41,869 bases of DNA. It comes from Thiobacillus sp. (GTDB lineage Bacteria > Pseudomonadota > Gammaproteobacteria > Burkholderiales > Thiobacillaceae). How positions within the stretch are numbered: the stretch's first letter is position 1; each line of letters starts with the position of its first letter. The stretch covers positions 1 to 41,869 of the forward strand of contig JADFDC010000018.1 in NCBI GenBank assembly GCA_018263115.1. Direction: 5' to 3'. Positions 7,739 through 16,447 of this stretch are shown in pieces. Under the pieces are notes generated by a model. It ran no database searches. It saw only the letters and a program-made list of their open reading frames with translations, and had not been told where the DNA came from. The translations under genes and the position numbers were made by a program.

Positions 7739-8805
7739 GCCGCTGCAACCTGCCATCTTCGTTCAAGGGCAGCCTGCCATGAATAGGGCGAGGGATCGAG
7801 AAAAGGCGTGGTGCCCGTCATCAGTTCAGCCAACAGCCTGCTGCTGGCTGGCGCCATGGTCACGCCATAGCGGAAATGGCCGGTATGAATCCAGAGGTTT
7901 TCAAAGTCTGGATGCTGGTCGATGACCGGTAGGTTGTCCGGGCTGCCAGGGCGCAGACCCGCCCAGCTTTTTACAGGATCATGATTTTTCAGCGAGGGCA
8001 GAAGCTGACAGGCCTTCTTGTGCAAGGTGCCAAGTGCCTCGGGAGTGGTGACAGCCTCAAAGCCCGAATCTTCAATCGTGCTGCCCGCCAGCAAATGGCC
8101 ATCCCGTCGCGGCACCAGATAAAAGCCATCGTGAAGAACAATATGATCAAGCGTATGGCTGCCCGGTGGGTATAACAGCATTTGTCCGCGCATGGGGCGC
8201 ACATTGGGTACAGGCAAGACATTGCCCAGCGGCAAACCCGACCAGGCGCCCGTTGCCAGCACAAAAAAGTCAGCAGGATGCTCGCCTTCAGTCGTTTGGG
8301 CAAAAACGATACGGCCATTTTCTGTTTTAAAGCCCGTAACCGTGCAATTGGGCAAAATCCGTGTATCCAATGCAAGTGCGGTTTCCTTCATCGCTGCAAG
8401 CAGGCGCGGATTGCGAACCTGCGATACGGCAGGCAGCCAGATGTTGCCAGACTCAGTCTCGGCAACAAGCTTATGCATTCGGCTCCATTCCATTGCAACC
8501 TGCGGGTCTTTTTCCTGAAGGACTTTCATGCCGCAGGTCCAGAATTCCGGGGAAATGTTTGCTGATTGCTCGATTTCCTCAGCCCAGCTTGGCCATGCCC
8601 GCATCCCGGCCAGGGCAAGGCGGCTGATTTTTTCAGCATAGATCCAGGGCGGCAGTGTGGACAGGATGCCCGCGCCTGCCCAGGAAGACCCGCCGTCCTG
8701 TTGCCCGCGATCGGACAGAACGACCGACATGCCAAGACGGGCAAGCTCAATCGCCACGCTCAAGCCCATGGCTCCGCCACCGATGACGAAAACGCGATCA
8801 GTCAT
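7732..8805 (-). CDS. thiO: FAD-dependent oxidoreductase of the DAO / glycine oxidase ThiO type
   Basis: 357 residues. The N-terminus VFVIGGGAMGLSVAIELARLG is the Rossmann dinucleotide-binding GxGxxG motif for FAD. Further typical parts are SSWAGAGILS after the first domain, VLATGAWSG near the middle and WAGLRPGSPDNLPVIDQHP with LWIHTGHFRYGVTMAP at the C-terminus, which is the closing FAD motif of glycine oxidase and D-amino-acid oxidase. ThiO oxidises glycine to the imine used for thiazole synthesis in thiamine formation. No thiS, thiG or other thiamine genes are nearby, so the exact substrate is open. It is the first gene of the reverse run and diverges from the pilus operon. Confidence 0.75.
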   Translation of the reverse strand: MTDRVFVIGGGAMGLSVAIELARLGMSVVLSDRGQQDGGSSWAGAGILSTLPPWIYAEKISRLALAGMRAWPSWAEEIEQSANISPEFWTCGMKVLQEKDPQVAMEWSRMHKLVAETESGNIWLPAVSQVRNPRLLAAMKETALALDTRILPNCTVTGFKTENGRIVFAQTTEGEHPADFFVLATGAWSGLPLGNVLPVPNVRPMRGQMLLYPPGSHTLDHIVLHDGFYLVPRRDGHLLAGSTIEDSGFEAVTTPEALGTLHKKACQLLPSLKNHDPVKSWAGLRPGSPDNLPVIDQHPDFENLWIHTGHFRYGVTMAPASSRLLAELMTGTTPFLDPSPYSWQAALERRWQVAAAC

Positions 8806-8921
8806 ATCAGGCTTTTGCCCCGGATTTGTAAATCACTGTAAACCTATATCTTTGGTTATATGGTGTTTTTGGGCCATGCCTGCAATTCTTTCCGGAAACA
8901 GAAAATATCCGGGAGGAAGAA
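8806..8921. promoter_or_regulatory. Divergent promoter region between thiO-like gene and pilus operon
   Basis: This 116-base spacer must hold the start signals of both the reverse glycan run and the forward pilus operon. It contains an imperfect inverted repeat, CCTATATC and GTTATATGG around 8843-8863, and two TTTACA-like boxes on the reverse strand, but no clear paired -35/-10. A good GGGAGGAAGAA ribosome site precedes the fimT ATG at 8922. Confidence 0.4.
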
Positions 8922-9443
8922 ATGAGACAACGCGGCGTAACGCTGGTGGAACTGCTTACTACTGTGGCTGTTTTCAGTATTTTATTGGGGATAGCCGTGC
9001 CGGGCTATGGGTTTTTGGTCAATGGCACACGTTTAGCGAGTATGACCAATAAATTAAACGGCGCATTGAGCTATGCCAGATCAGAGGCTATCAAGCGGGG
9101 TGTACGCGTCAGTCTTTGCAAAAGTACTTCGGTGGATACATCGTCACCGGCCTGCGATGCAGGGGCTGGCTGGCAGCATGGCTGGCTGGTGTTCGTCGAT
9201 CAGGGCGTGATCGGCACATTTGATGGTGCGGATCATCTGCTGACGGTGCAAACACAAAAGCCGGATGACATGTCAGTATCCACCACTAACTTCAGTACAT
9301 ACGCCAGCTATCTGCCAAGTGGCGTAAGCCAGGGCCCAACACACCTCGCAACAGGGAGTTTTCATATTTGCCTGGGTGGCAACAAGCGCAGCTTGATTAT
9401 TAATTCGACAGGGCGCGTCCGGCTGACTAGTGGGGGGTGCTGA
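8922..9443 (+). CDS. fimT: Type IV pilus minor pilin, FimT/GspH family (first copy)
   Basis: 173 residues. The class III prepilin leader is very short (MRQRG) and is cut before VTLVELLTTVAVFSILLGIAVPGY, with Glu at mature position 5 as in standard type IV prepilins. The region LNGALSYARSEAIKRGVRVSLC is the GspH/FimT signature. It would be cleaved and N-methylated by PilD and act in the tip/priming complex that starts pilus assembly across the inner membrane. It is the first gene of the fimT-pilV-pilW-pilX-pilY1-pilE operon. A C-terminal SGGC could pair with one of the two internal cysteines. Confidence 0.9.
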   Translation: MRQRGVTLVELLTTVAVFSILLGIAVPGYGFLVNGTRLASMTNKLNGALSYARSEAIKRGVRVSLCKSTSVDTSSPACDAGAGWQHGWLVFVDQGVIGTFDGADHLLTVQTQKPDDMSVSTTNFSTYASYLPSGVSQGPTHLATGSFHICLGGNKRSLIINSTGRVRLTSGGC

Positions 9444-9623
9444 TGAAGGTACGCCAAGATTAGCCTCAAATGCTGGTCGGTCCCTCAAGATATACCAAAT
9501 TTACCCGTTAAATCAGTCGAATTGGGCCACAAATATTGAGTGACTCGGCCGCCCATACCAGGATTCATGCCATCTGTCTGGCGATGCTGGATTTCAGGGT
9601 GTCCGGTAAATTAGGCTGAATAC
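9444..9623 (+). other. Spacer between the two FimT-type genes
   Basis: A 180-base gap inside an otherwise tightly packed operon. No gene or clear hairpin was found. Its length allows an internal promoter or RNA processing site, but no sequence box could be assigned with confidence. Confidence 0.35.
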
Positions 9624-10127
9624 GTGAAAAAGAAAATCATCTTATTTAGAACTGGAAAACAGCTCGGCTTTACATTGGTTGAGCTGATGGTCACGATTGC
9701 CGTGCTGGCTATCCTGCTGGCGATCGCGATACCAAATTTCCAGGCTTTCATAGTGAATGGCCGTATGACCAGTACTGCAAACGAAATGATGACCACGCTT
9801 GGTTACGCTCGAAGCGAGGCAGTCAAGCGAGCGGCAAACATTACAGTTTGTGCAAGCAGCAGCGGGACAGCTTGCTCGGGAGGAACCTGGGAAAGTGGAT
9901 GGATAGTCTTAGATGCCGGTGGCACTGTAATTCGAGCACAGGAAGCGTTGGGTGGAGCTGCCACTCTGACAGGGGCGAGCACAATCATTATTAGTGCCAA
10001 TGGCCGGATGACAACTCCGGCAGTAGCAACAACCCTGACCCTCAACTCTGGTGTTACAGGAATTGATGGGCGCCAGATCCAGATAGACACCAGCGGCCGA
10101 GCCCGGGTGTGTAAACCAAGCTGTTGA
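9624..10127 (+). CDS. Type IV pilus minor pilin, FimT/GspH family (second copy)
   Basis: 167 residues starting at GTG. The leader ends KQLG and the mature protein begins FTLVELMVTIAVLAILLAIAIPNF, a perfect class III prepilin N-terminus with Glu5. The stretch TTLGYARSEAVKRAANITVC is shared with the upstream FimT copy, so both belong to the GspH/FimT family although the rest differs. Paired cysteines (C at about 73 and 80, and CKPSC at the end) suggest disulfides in the periplasmic head. It probably corresponds to FimU, the minor pilin usually found before pilV in Pseudomonas-type operons; that equivalence is inferred from position. Confidence 0.88.
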   Translation: MKKKIILFRTGKQLGFTLVELMVTIAVLAILLAIAIPNFQAFIVNGRMTSTANEMMTTLGYARSEAVKRAANITVCASSSGTACSGGTWESGWIVLDAGGTVIRAQEALGGAATLTGASTIIISANGRMTTPAVATTLTLNSGVTGIDGRQIQIDTSGRARVCKPSC

Positions 10128-10146
10128 GACCTGAAATAGAGTGAAT

Positions 10147-10587
10147 ATGAAACGCGATACGGGATTTTCTCTGCTCGAAGTGCTGATTACGATAGTGATC
10201 CTGGCTGTCGGCTTGCTGGGTTTGGCGGGTCTAACTGCGGCCAGCATGCGTAACAGCCACGGTGCATATAATCGCAGTCAGGCCGTATGGCTGGCTTACG
10301 ATATCGCTGATCGCATGCGTGCCAACCGGGTAAATGCCCAAGCTGGGAGCTATAACATTGCGCTAACAAGTACGGCGCCGGGAGGTGCATCAATAAGTCA
10401 GACCGATCTGCAGCAGTGGGTTGGCGCAGTCAGTACTTTGCCAGGGCCAGGTCAGGGATCCGTTAACTATAACGCGGGTACTCGACAGGTCACTATTACC
10501 GTGCAATGGAATGAAACCCGAGCTGCTGGTGGAGCTACAGAAGCCGCAGATGCAACTCGGCAATTCGTGGTGCAAACCCAACTATGA
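10147..10587 (+). CDS. pilV: Type IV pilus modification protein PilV
   Basis: 146 residues from ATG 10147; an in-frame GTG at 10141 is an alternative start. The leader MKRDTG is followed by FSLLEVLITIVILAVGLLGLAGL, typical of PilV with Glu5, and then NRSQAVWLAYDIADRMRANR, the conserved PilV/GspI-like helix. It is a minor pilin of the priming complex with FimU, PilW, PilX and PilE. The stop codon overlaps the pilW start (ATGA at 10584-10587), so translation is coupled. Confidence 0.92.
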   Translation: MKRDTGFSLLEVLITIVILAVGLLGLAGLTAASMRNSHGAYNRSQAVWLAYDIADRMRANRVNAQAGSYNIALTSTAPGGASISQTDLQQWVGAVSTLPGPGQGSVNYNAGTRQVTITVQWNETRAAGGATEAADATRQFVVQTQL

Positions 10588-11597
10588 GAAAAATTATTAT
10601 CCCTCAATCTGCCCATTCTTCCAAGGTAAAAATGCTTGGGATCACTTTGGTTGAACTGATGGTGGCCATGGTCATTGGCCTGATTCTCCTGGTCGCAATT
10701 GCATATGTCTATATGGGCAACCGCCAAACGTTTCGTGCGCTGGATGACTTCTCACGAGTACAGGAAAACTATCGCTATGCAATGGATCAGGTTGGTGTGG
10801 ATATGCGCATGGCAGGCTTCACGGGGTGTGTAAATGTATCTTCGATTGATGCTGCAAATCCTGCAAACATTCCCATACAACCTCCTGCAATAGCTGCGAA
10901 TCCGAATTCACTGGCCCTGGCAACGGCAGTACAGGGATATTCAGGAGCGGGCGCATGGCCCGGCCCGGCACCAGCACCTGCAAATTACGTGGCTGGTACT
11001 GATGTGTTGCGTATTACGACTTCATCGGGCCAAGGCACTAATGTCACAGGGCCCATGCCTGGCGCTGGGGGTGCAATTCCAATTAATGGCAATCCTGCAA
11101 ATATTTCTGCTGGGGCCACAATAGTAATATCCGACTGCACAACAGCCGAAATTTTCTCTGCCGGTGCCGTTGGTGGAACCACATCAGTCACACCGTCTGC
11201 AGCACTTTCGAAAATCTATAGTACGGGTGCTGAAATCTTTCCCTTTCTGGATACGGTTTACTTTATTGGAAGTAATCCGGCCGGCAACCCTTCTCTTTAC
11301 CGCAGGCAGAATGGCGCTGCCGCTGAGGAACTGGTTGAAAACGTCGAGCGCATGGTGCTTCGCTTTGGCGTGGACACCAATAACGACTATGCCATTGACA
11401 ATTATTCGATAGCAACTGCTGTAGGAAATTGGCGTCAAGTGCTGTCGGTACGCGTCAATCTGGTTTTCCGCAGCAATAATGCTGTCGCAACTGGAACCAA
11501 TTCCTACACGGTTGAAGGGGTAGCAACAACCCCGGCGGATAGCCGGTTGCGACAAGTTGCAACCGCTACCTATGGGATAAGAAATCGTTTGCCATGA
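10584..11597 (+). CDS. pilW: Type IV pilus assembly protein PilW
   Basis: 337 residues with a longer leader ending MLG, then ITLVELMVAMVIGLILLVAIAYVY as the prepilin helix with Glu5. The downstream VQENYRYAMDQVGVDMRMAGFTGC is the conserved PilW/GspJ-like helix. The rest is a large beta-rich periplasmic head, long for a minor pilin, as usual for PilW. It overlaps pilV and pilX by four bases at either end. Acts in the inner-membrane initiation complex and at the pilus tip. Confidence 0.92.
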   Translation: MRKIIIPQSAHSSKVKMLGITLVELMVAMVIGLILLVAIAYVYMGNRQTFRALDDFSRVQENYRYAMDQVGVDMRMAGFTGCVNVSSIDAANPANIPIQPPAIAANPNSLALATAVQGYSGAGAWPGPAPAPANYVAGTDVLRITTSSGQGTNVTGPMPGAGGAIPINGNPANISAGATIVISDCTTAEIFSAGAVGGTTSVTPSAALSKIYSTGAEIFPFLDTVYFIGSNPAGNPSLYRRQNGAAAEELVENVERMVLRFGVDTNNDYAIDNYSIATAVGNWRQVLSVRVNLVFRSNNAVATGTNSYTVEGVATTPADSRLRQVATATYGIRNRLP

Positions 11598-12133
11598 AAC
11601 AGACAAAAGTAATCGTTATCTCCACGGACAACCCTGTTTATCAGCGCGGGATCACGTTGATCATGGGGCTGATGTTTTTGATTGTTCTGACTATTCTTGG
11701 GCTGGCTGCAATGCGAGGCACAATTCTGGAAGAGCGCATGGCCGGAAATGCCCGGGATCGTGACTTGGCATTGCAATCTGCTGAGGCAGCAATCCGCGAT
11801 GCTGAGCAGGCACTTTCGGGCGCTTCACTCCCACACCCAATTGTTTCGGGCACGGCTTATACGCCGCGCATTGCCGATGGTACACATAGCAATTATTGGC
11901 TTGCCACACATCCCTGGACAACCCAGTCAATACTTCTTGGCTGGCAGCCTCAGGGAACTGACCAGGCGCCAAGGTACGTTGTTGAAGAACTTTCGGTAAC
12001 GGCGGGTGGTGGTGGTGCTGGCGGACTGGGTATCGGCTCGCTAAGCGATGAAGGCGTCTATAGAGTTACGGCACGGGGCGTGGGAAGCAATCCTAATACA
12101 GTAGTGATACTGCAATCTATTTTTGAAAGATGA
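11594..12133 (+). CDS. pilX: Type IV pilus assembly protein PilX
   Basis: 179 residues. After the leader ending YQRG the mature protein starts ITLIMGLMFLIVLTILGLAAMR; the Glu5 of major pilins is absent, which is usual for PilX/GspK-type minor pilins. LEERMAGNARDRDLALQSAE is the conserved PilX helix. A glycine-rich stretch lies near residues 137-146. It joins PilV, PilW, PilY1 and PilE in the tip complex. Start overlaps the pilW stop. Confidence 0.9.
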   Translation: MKQTKVIVISTDNPVYQRGITLIMGLMFLIVLTILGLAAMRGTILEERMAGNARDRDLALQSAEAAIRDAEQALSGASLPHPIVSGTAYTPRIADGTHSNYWLATHPWTTQSILLGWQPQGTDQAPRYVVEELSVTAGGGGAGGLGIGSLSDEGVYRVTARGVGSNPNTVVILQSIFER

Positions 12134-12147
12134 AAAGAGGCAAAGAC

Positions 12148-12489
12148 ATGTTTACAGACATTCGCAGCAGGATGATTCAGTCACTTCTTTTCGGTGTCAT
12201 GCTTACAGCTTCATGCCAAATATCCATCGCGGCGGGTATGGCTGTTGGAAAAATTACTTCGGTTGATACAAAAAACAGGACGATTGCGATTGATGGCATC
12301 AGTTTCGAGATAGATGCTAACAAGAGCGATATTTCAAACAGGATTAGTCAATTCAAGTCTGGCCAAGCGGTTCAATTTGAATCGGATGGAAAAAAACTGA
12401 TTCGCGTCGAAACAGTAAGTGGGGGAGTGGATTTCCCGGTGCTGGCTTCACCACCGGCTAGTTTAAAGCGTATTCCGGCAAAACCCTGA
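12148..12489 (+). CDS. Small exported protein in the pilus operon, possibly PilY2-like
   Basis: About 113 residues from ATG 12148, which has AGAGG seven bases upstream; an ATG at 12130 overlapping the pilX stop is an alternative giving 119 residues. A signal peptide is clear (basic start, then SLLFGVMLTASCQISIAA). A weak lipobox-like TASC is present but lacks the usual Leu at -3. The mature part, VGKITSVDTKNRTIAIDG followed by VQFESDGKKLIRVETV, looks like a small beta-barrel with two similar strands. Pseudomonas operons carry a small exported gene, pilY2, next to pilY1; this may be its counterpart placed before pilY1, but similarity is only by size, context and general pattern. Confidence 0.7.
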   Translation: MFTDIRSRMIQSLLFGVMLTASCQISIAAGMAVGKITSVDTKNRTIAIDGISFEIDANKSDISNRISQFKSGQAVQFESDGKKLIRVETVSGGVDFPVLASPPASLKRIPAKP

Positions 12490-12544
12490 CTGATAACTAC
12501 CACGTATTGGGATTTGTTAAAAGATGGATCCCAAGGAGCAGAAA

Positions 12545-15500
12545 ATGGAAATGAAGACTGAATTGATACCAATTGCCGCAAAAGGCGACAAGAATGGTTT
12601 GGGTAAACGATCTGTTGCTTATGGCACTATCGTTTCCATGTTGATATCCCAATTGGCCACTACTTCGGCATATGCAGCCATCGCTGATGAACCCCTATAT
12701 TTGACCAGCGCTGTTGAGCCGAACATCATGTTTGTGTTGGACGACTCAGGTTCCATGCAATGGGAGGGAATGCCTGATGATATTACTAGTTTCAGTTATT
12801 TGTACCCCCGTCCCGCAGGGCTTTACGGAGGTACGGACTACAATAATTATGTGCCTGATTTCAATCCGGCAAATATCTATAACGCGAGAATGCGATCGCC
12901 GCATCTGAACAAGGTTTACTACAATCCTGCGGTGACTTATGCCCCATGGGTAGATGCGAACGGAGTTTCATGGGGTAACGCATCTATTACTTGCGCGCCT
13001 TACAATCCGCAGCTTACAGGACTCGGATGCCTTAATTTAACCGCTAGCCAGACCATTAACATGTCAGGATCAAGCTGGTGGTATGGCTCAGGTGGATGGT
13101 ATCAGGGAAATCATACTTTTAATCCGGCTGTTTATTTCCGTTATACCGGCGGGGATACATGGTCTACTGGCAGCTATACCAGGGTAGAAATTACCTCTGC
13201 AACTGCCAGTTATACGGGAGATGGGCGAGCTTCAAGAACTGAATGCGTTGCGGGTACTTGTACTTATGCTCAGGAAATACAGAATTATGCCAACTGGTTC
13301 ACCTATTACCGCTCCAGGATTCTTTCCGCGCGGGCGGGTATTGGTAAGGCATTTTCAAAACAGGGAACCAGCATGCGAGTTGGTTTTGGAGCAATCAACA
13401 AGGGAACAACTACTATTGATGGGGTAAGTGCGGCTACCGTAATTCGGGGAGTTCGCACATTTTCCGGTGCCGATCGGACAGATTTTTTCAATAATTTATA
13501 TTCCCATCCCATACCGGCGGCAGGTACTCCATTGCGAAAAGCACTCGATGATGCTGGGCAATACTATTCGCGCACGGATAACCGAGGTCCTTGGGGAAAT
13601 ATCCCCGGAACAGATGATGGAGTCGCAACAAGCTCTCATGCGCAATGTCGCCAAAGCTACACCATTCTAATGACGGATGGTTACTGGAATGGTGCTGCTG
13701 CAAGTACCACTGCTGCCCAAGATAATGTAGATGGTACTTCCGGTCCGACCATAACTGGTTCAGGTGGAAAAACATTTACTTATTCGGCAGTTTCTCCTTT
13801 CACAGATGGCAATAACAACACGCTTGCAGACATTGCGATGTATTACTGGAAGCGTGACCTTAGAACTGCTTTGGCTAATGAGGTGCCGACAAGCACCATT
13901 GACCCGGCGTTTTGGCAGCACATGACAACGTTTGGAGTGGGTTTGGGCGTAACAGGTTCGGTTAATCCGACAGATGCTTTTAATGCAATTACCACCGGTG
14001 CAACCATTAACTGGCCGGCACCAACAACTAACCCTGCCTTGCTGGATGATCTTTTACACGCATCCGTGAATGGCAGAGGGGGATTCTTCAGCGCATCAGA
14101 TCCTGAAACATTTGCAACAGAATTGACCAATGTTCTCAAGAACATTTCTGATCGTATTAGCTCCTCTGCAGCCGTGGCATCGAACTCTACAAGGCTGACT
14201 TCGTCAACTCACTTGTATCAGGCATTATTCAAAAGTGGCGATTGGTCCGGACAGCTCAAGGCTTTTCCGCTTTTGTCGGGAGGTTCAATTGGTAGTGAAG
14301 CATGGGATGCCGCTAATGGTATTCCTTCACACGGTTCACGAAATATCAAGACTTGGTCAGGCTCTGCAGGTATGGATTTCAGTGGACCAATAGGCGGCTT
14401 GACTGCAGTTCAGGTGGATTATTTGCGTGGCGATGATACTAATGAGGCCAAAAATGGTGGCTCTTATCGTGATCGCAGTAGCAAACTTGGGGACATAATT
14501 AATGCGGATCCGCATTATGTGAAAAATGAGAATTTTGGCTACAACATTTTATCGGGCTCTGAAGGAGGCAGCTATTCAACGTTTGTAATCGGCAAATCCA
14601 GCCGTACGGCTGTGGTCTATGCTGCCGCGAATGACGGGATGCTGCATGGATTCCGCGCAAGTGACGGTGTTGAGAAATTTGCTTTTGTGCCTAAGGCAAC
14701 CTGGCCTAATCTTAGTTTGCTGACGGTGCCGGGTTATACGCACAAGTACTTTGTAGATGGTTCACCTACAGCTTGGGATGCCTATTGGGGAGGAAGCTGG
14801 AAAACTGTGCTTGTAGGTAGCTTGGGTGCGGGTGGGAAATCAGTCTACGCATTGAATGTATCAAATCCGGACACCTTTAACACTTCTGATGTTTTATGGG
14901 AATTTCAGGGGAATGATGCGGCCCAAATAGCCAATATGGGATATATCCTTGGAAGTGTAACCGTAGCCAGGTTCCCAGATGGAAATTATTGGGCCGTATT
15001 TGGCAATGGTTATGGCAGTACAAATGGCAAGGCAGTTCTTTTCATGGTTAGAGTTGATTCGCCATCCACAGTGAAAATGATCGAGGTAGAAGGTGGCCCC
15101 GGTAACGGGCTTTCCACACCAACATTGGTTGACAGCAATGGCGACCGAATTATTGACCTTGTTTATGCTGGTGATTTGAAAGGGAATGTCTGGAAATTCT
15201 ATACATCTGCTAGCAGCAGCAGTAGTTGGGCCTCTGCCTATGGTGCATCGCCACTGTTTAGAGCTAAAGATAGTGCTGGCAATCCACAGCCCATTACCTC
15301 TTCCGTGGAGGTTGGACTGTCTCCCGCCGGAGCCCCTGGTCTGATGGTGTACTTTGGCACAGGAAAGTATTTTGAAACAGGGGACAATTCGACCCTCAGC
15401 ATCCAGTCCGCGTATGGTGTGGTCGATTCGGATGGTAATAGTGGTGGAACTTCTGGTTTGTTCTCTGGGGCGAACCACCGTACACACCTACAGTCGCAGT

Positions 15501-16015
15501 CCATTGTATTTGAGACCATAATCTCAGGTAATGGCGTTCGTGTTGTAAGTGACAATACTGTTGATTATTCTACCCAGAAAGGATGGGTAATCGACCTACT
15601 TAAACCCCCAACACCTACAGCAGTGGGTGAACGTATAATCACTGCGCCCTTGTTGTTTGGTGGCAAGCTGTTATTCCAAACTATTACTCCTTCGTTGTCA
15701 CCTTGTGAATATGGTGGTGGGAGTTGGCTGATGCAGGTTAATCCCGCTACAGGTGGAGAACCCAAGTCGGCTTCCTTTGATGTAAATGGCGATGGTTTGT
15801 TCAATGACGCCGATATGGTTGATATCGGTGGAGGTGTTAAAAAACACGCAAGTGGGCTGGATACTGGAGTAGGTATCAGCGGTGGTTTTGGTAAGCCAAT
15901 CAAAGCGGGTGACAAGGCATATGTTCCTGTTGGTGGTACATCTGGTACCTTGGGTGCACCACCGATTCACTCTGGAACACTTAAATCACGCGCCTCATGG
16001 CGTCAAATCCAGTGA
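12545..16015 (+). CDS. pilY1: Type IV pilus tip adhesin / assembly factor PilY1 (PilC-type)
   Basis: 1156 residues from ATG 12545, chosen because AAGGAG lies six bases before it (an ATG at 12524 is in frame). A signal peptide ends near SAYA at residues 41-44. A von Willebrand A-like domain carries the MIDAS start FVLDDSGSM (residues 63-71). The C-terminal PilY1 beta-propeller (Neisseria PilC-type) has an EF-hand-like loop DSNGDRIID at 863-871, matching the calcium-binding D-x-N-x-D-x3-D loop described for Pseudomonas PilY1, and a second loop DVNGDGLFND near 1079. It would reach the outer surface at the pilus tip and control adhesion and retraction. Operon position before pilE is canonical. 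Confidence 0.93.
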   Translation: MEMKTELIPIAAKGDKNGLGKRSVAYGTIVSMLISQLATTSAYAAIADEPLYLTSAVEPNIMFVLDDSGSMQWEGMPDDITSFSYLYPRPAGLYGGTDYNNYVPDFNPANIYNARMRSPHLNKVYYNPAVTYAPWVDANGVSWGNASITCAPYNPQLTGLGCLNLTASQTINMSGSSWWYGSGGWYQGNHTFNPAVYFRYTGGDTWSTGSYTRVEITSATASYTGDGRASRTECVAGTCTYAQEIQNYANWFTYYRSRILSARAGIGKAFSKQGTSMRVGFGAINKGTTTIDGVSAATVIRGVRTFSGADRTDFFNNLYSHPIPAAGTPLRKALDDAGQYYSRTDNRGPWGNIPGTDDGVATSSHAQCRQSYTILMTDGYWNGAAASTTAAQDNVDGTSGPTITGSGGKTFTYSAVSPFTDGNNNTLADIAMYYWKRDLRTALANEVPTSTIDPAFWQHMTTFGVGLGVTGSVNPTDAFNAITTGATINWPAPTTNPALLDDLLHASVNGRGGFFSASDPETFATELTNVLKNISDRISSSAAVASNSTRLTSSTHLYQALFKSGDWSGQLKAFPLLSGGSIGSEAWDAANGIPSHGSRNIKTWSGSAGMDFSGPIGGLTAVQVDYLRGDDTNEAKNGGSYRDRSSKLGDIINADPHYVKNENFGYNILSGSEGGSYSTFVIGKSSRTAVVYAAANDGMLHGFRASDGVEKFAFVPKATWPNLSLLTVPGYTHKYFVDGSPTAWDAYWGGSWKTVLVGSLGAGGKSVYALNVSNPDTFNTSDVLWEFQGNDAAQIANMGYILGSVTVARFPDGNYWAVFGNGYGSTNGKAVLFMVRVDSPSTVKMIEVEGGPGNGLSTPTLVDSNGDRIIDLVYAGDLKGNVWKFYTSASSSSSWASAYGASPLFRAKDSAGNPQPITSSVEVGLSPAGAPGLMVYFGTGKYFETGDNSTLSIQSAYGVVDSDGNSGGTSGLFSGANHRTHLQSQSIVFETIISGNGVRVVSDNTVDYSTQKGWVIDLLKPPTPTAVGERIITAPLLFGGKLLFQTITPSLSPCEYGGGSWLMQVNPATGGEPKSASFDVNGDGLFNDADMVDIGGGVKKHASGLDTGVGISGGFGKPIKAGDKAYVPVGGTSGTLGAPPIHSGTLKSRASWRQIQ

Positions 16016-16026
16016 ACGGAGGGATT

Positions 16027-16437
16027 ATGAAACAACATGGTTTTTCCCTGATCGAATTGATGGTCGTGGTTGCCATCATTGGGATTCTGGCATCCATTGC
16101 ATATCCTAGTTACGTGGAATACGTGAGGAAGGGTAACAGAGTTGAGGCGCAGACAATCATGATGGAGAATGCGCAATTTTTGGAAAGGCGCTATACCACA
16201 TGTGGCACGTACGGGACGAATGCAACTTGTGCGGCGGCAGCTGTTCTACCAAAGGGGCAATCTCCTGAAACAGGGACAGCTAAATTTTTGATTACGCTTA
16301 CTGCTGCTGATGGAGTTACTTATACAATCCAGGCAGCCCCTACTGGGGGATATGCTGATCCAACATGCGGTACACTCACAATCAATGCTGCGGGCACAAA
16401 ATCGGTCAGTGCAGGTACGGTTGACGCATGTTGGTGA
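16027..16437 (+). CDS. pilE: Type IV minor pilin PilE
   Basis: 136 residues from ATG 16027, which has GGAGG five bases upstream; an in-frame ATG at 15997 overlaps pilY1. The leader MKQHG precedes FSLIELMVVVAIIGILASIAYPSY, a standard prepilin helix with Glu5. The conserved VRKGNRVEAQTIMMENAQFLERRYT segment is the PilE signature, and cysteines near the C-terminus (TCGT, then DACW) form the usual disulfide loop. It links the minor pilin complex to the major pilus subunit. Last gene of the operon; only ten bases separate it from the convergent ispH. Confidence 0.92.
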   Translation: MKQHGFSLIELMVVVAIIGILASIAYPSYVEYVRKGNRVEAQTIMMENAQFLERRYTTCGTYGTNATCAAAAVLPKGQSPETGTAKFLITLTAADGVTYTIQAAPTGGYADPTCGTLTINAAGTKSVSAGTVDACW

Positions 16438-16447
16438 TCCAATGAGT

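Noticed and set aside
8865-8895. Possible sigma-54 (-24/-12) promoter before fimT
   Set aside because: GG and GC elements are present (GGGCC, CTGC), but the spacing is one to two bases off the required GG-N10-GC.
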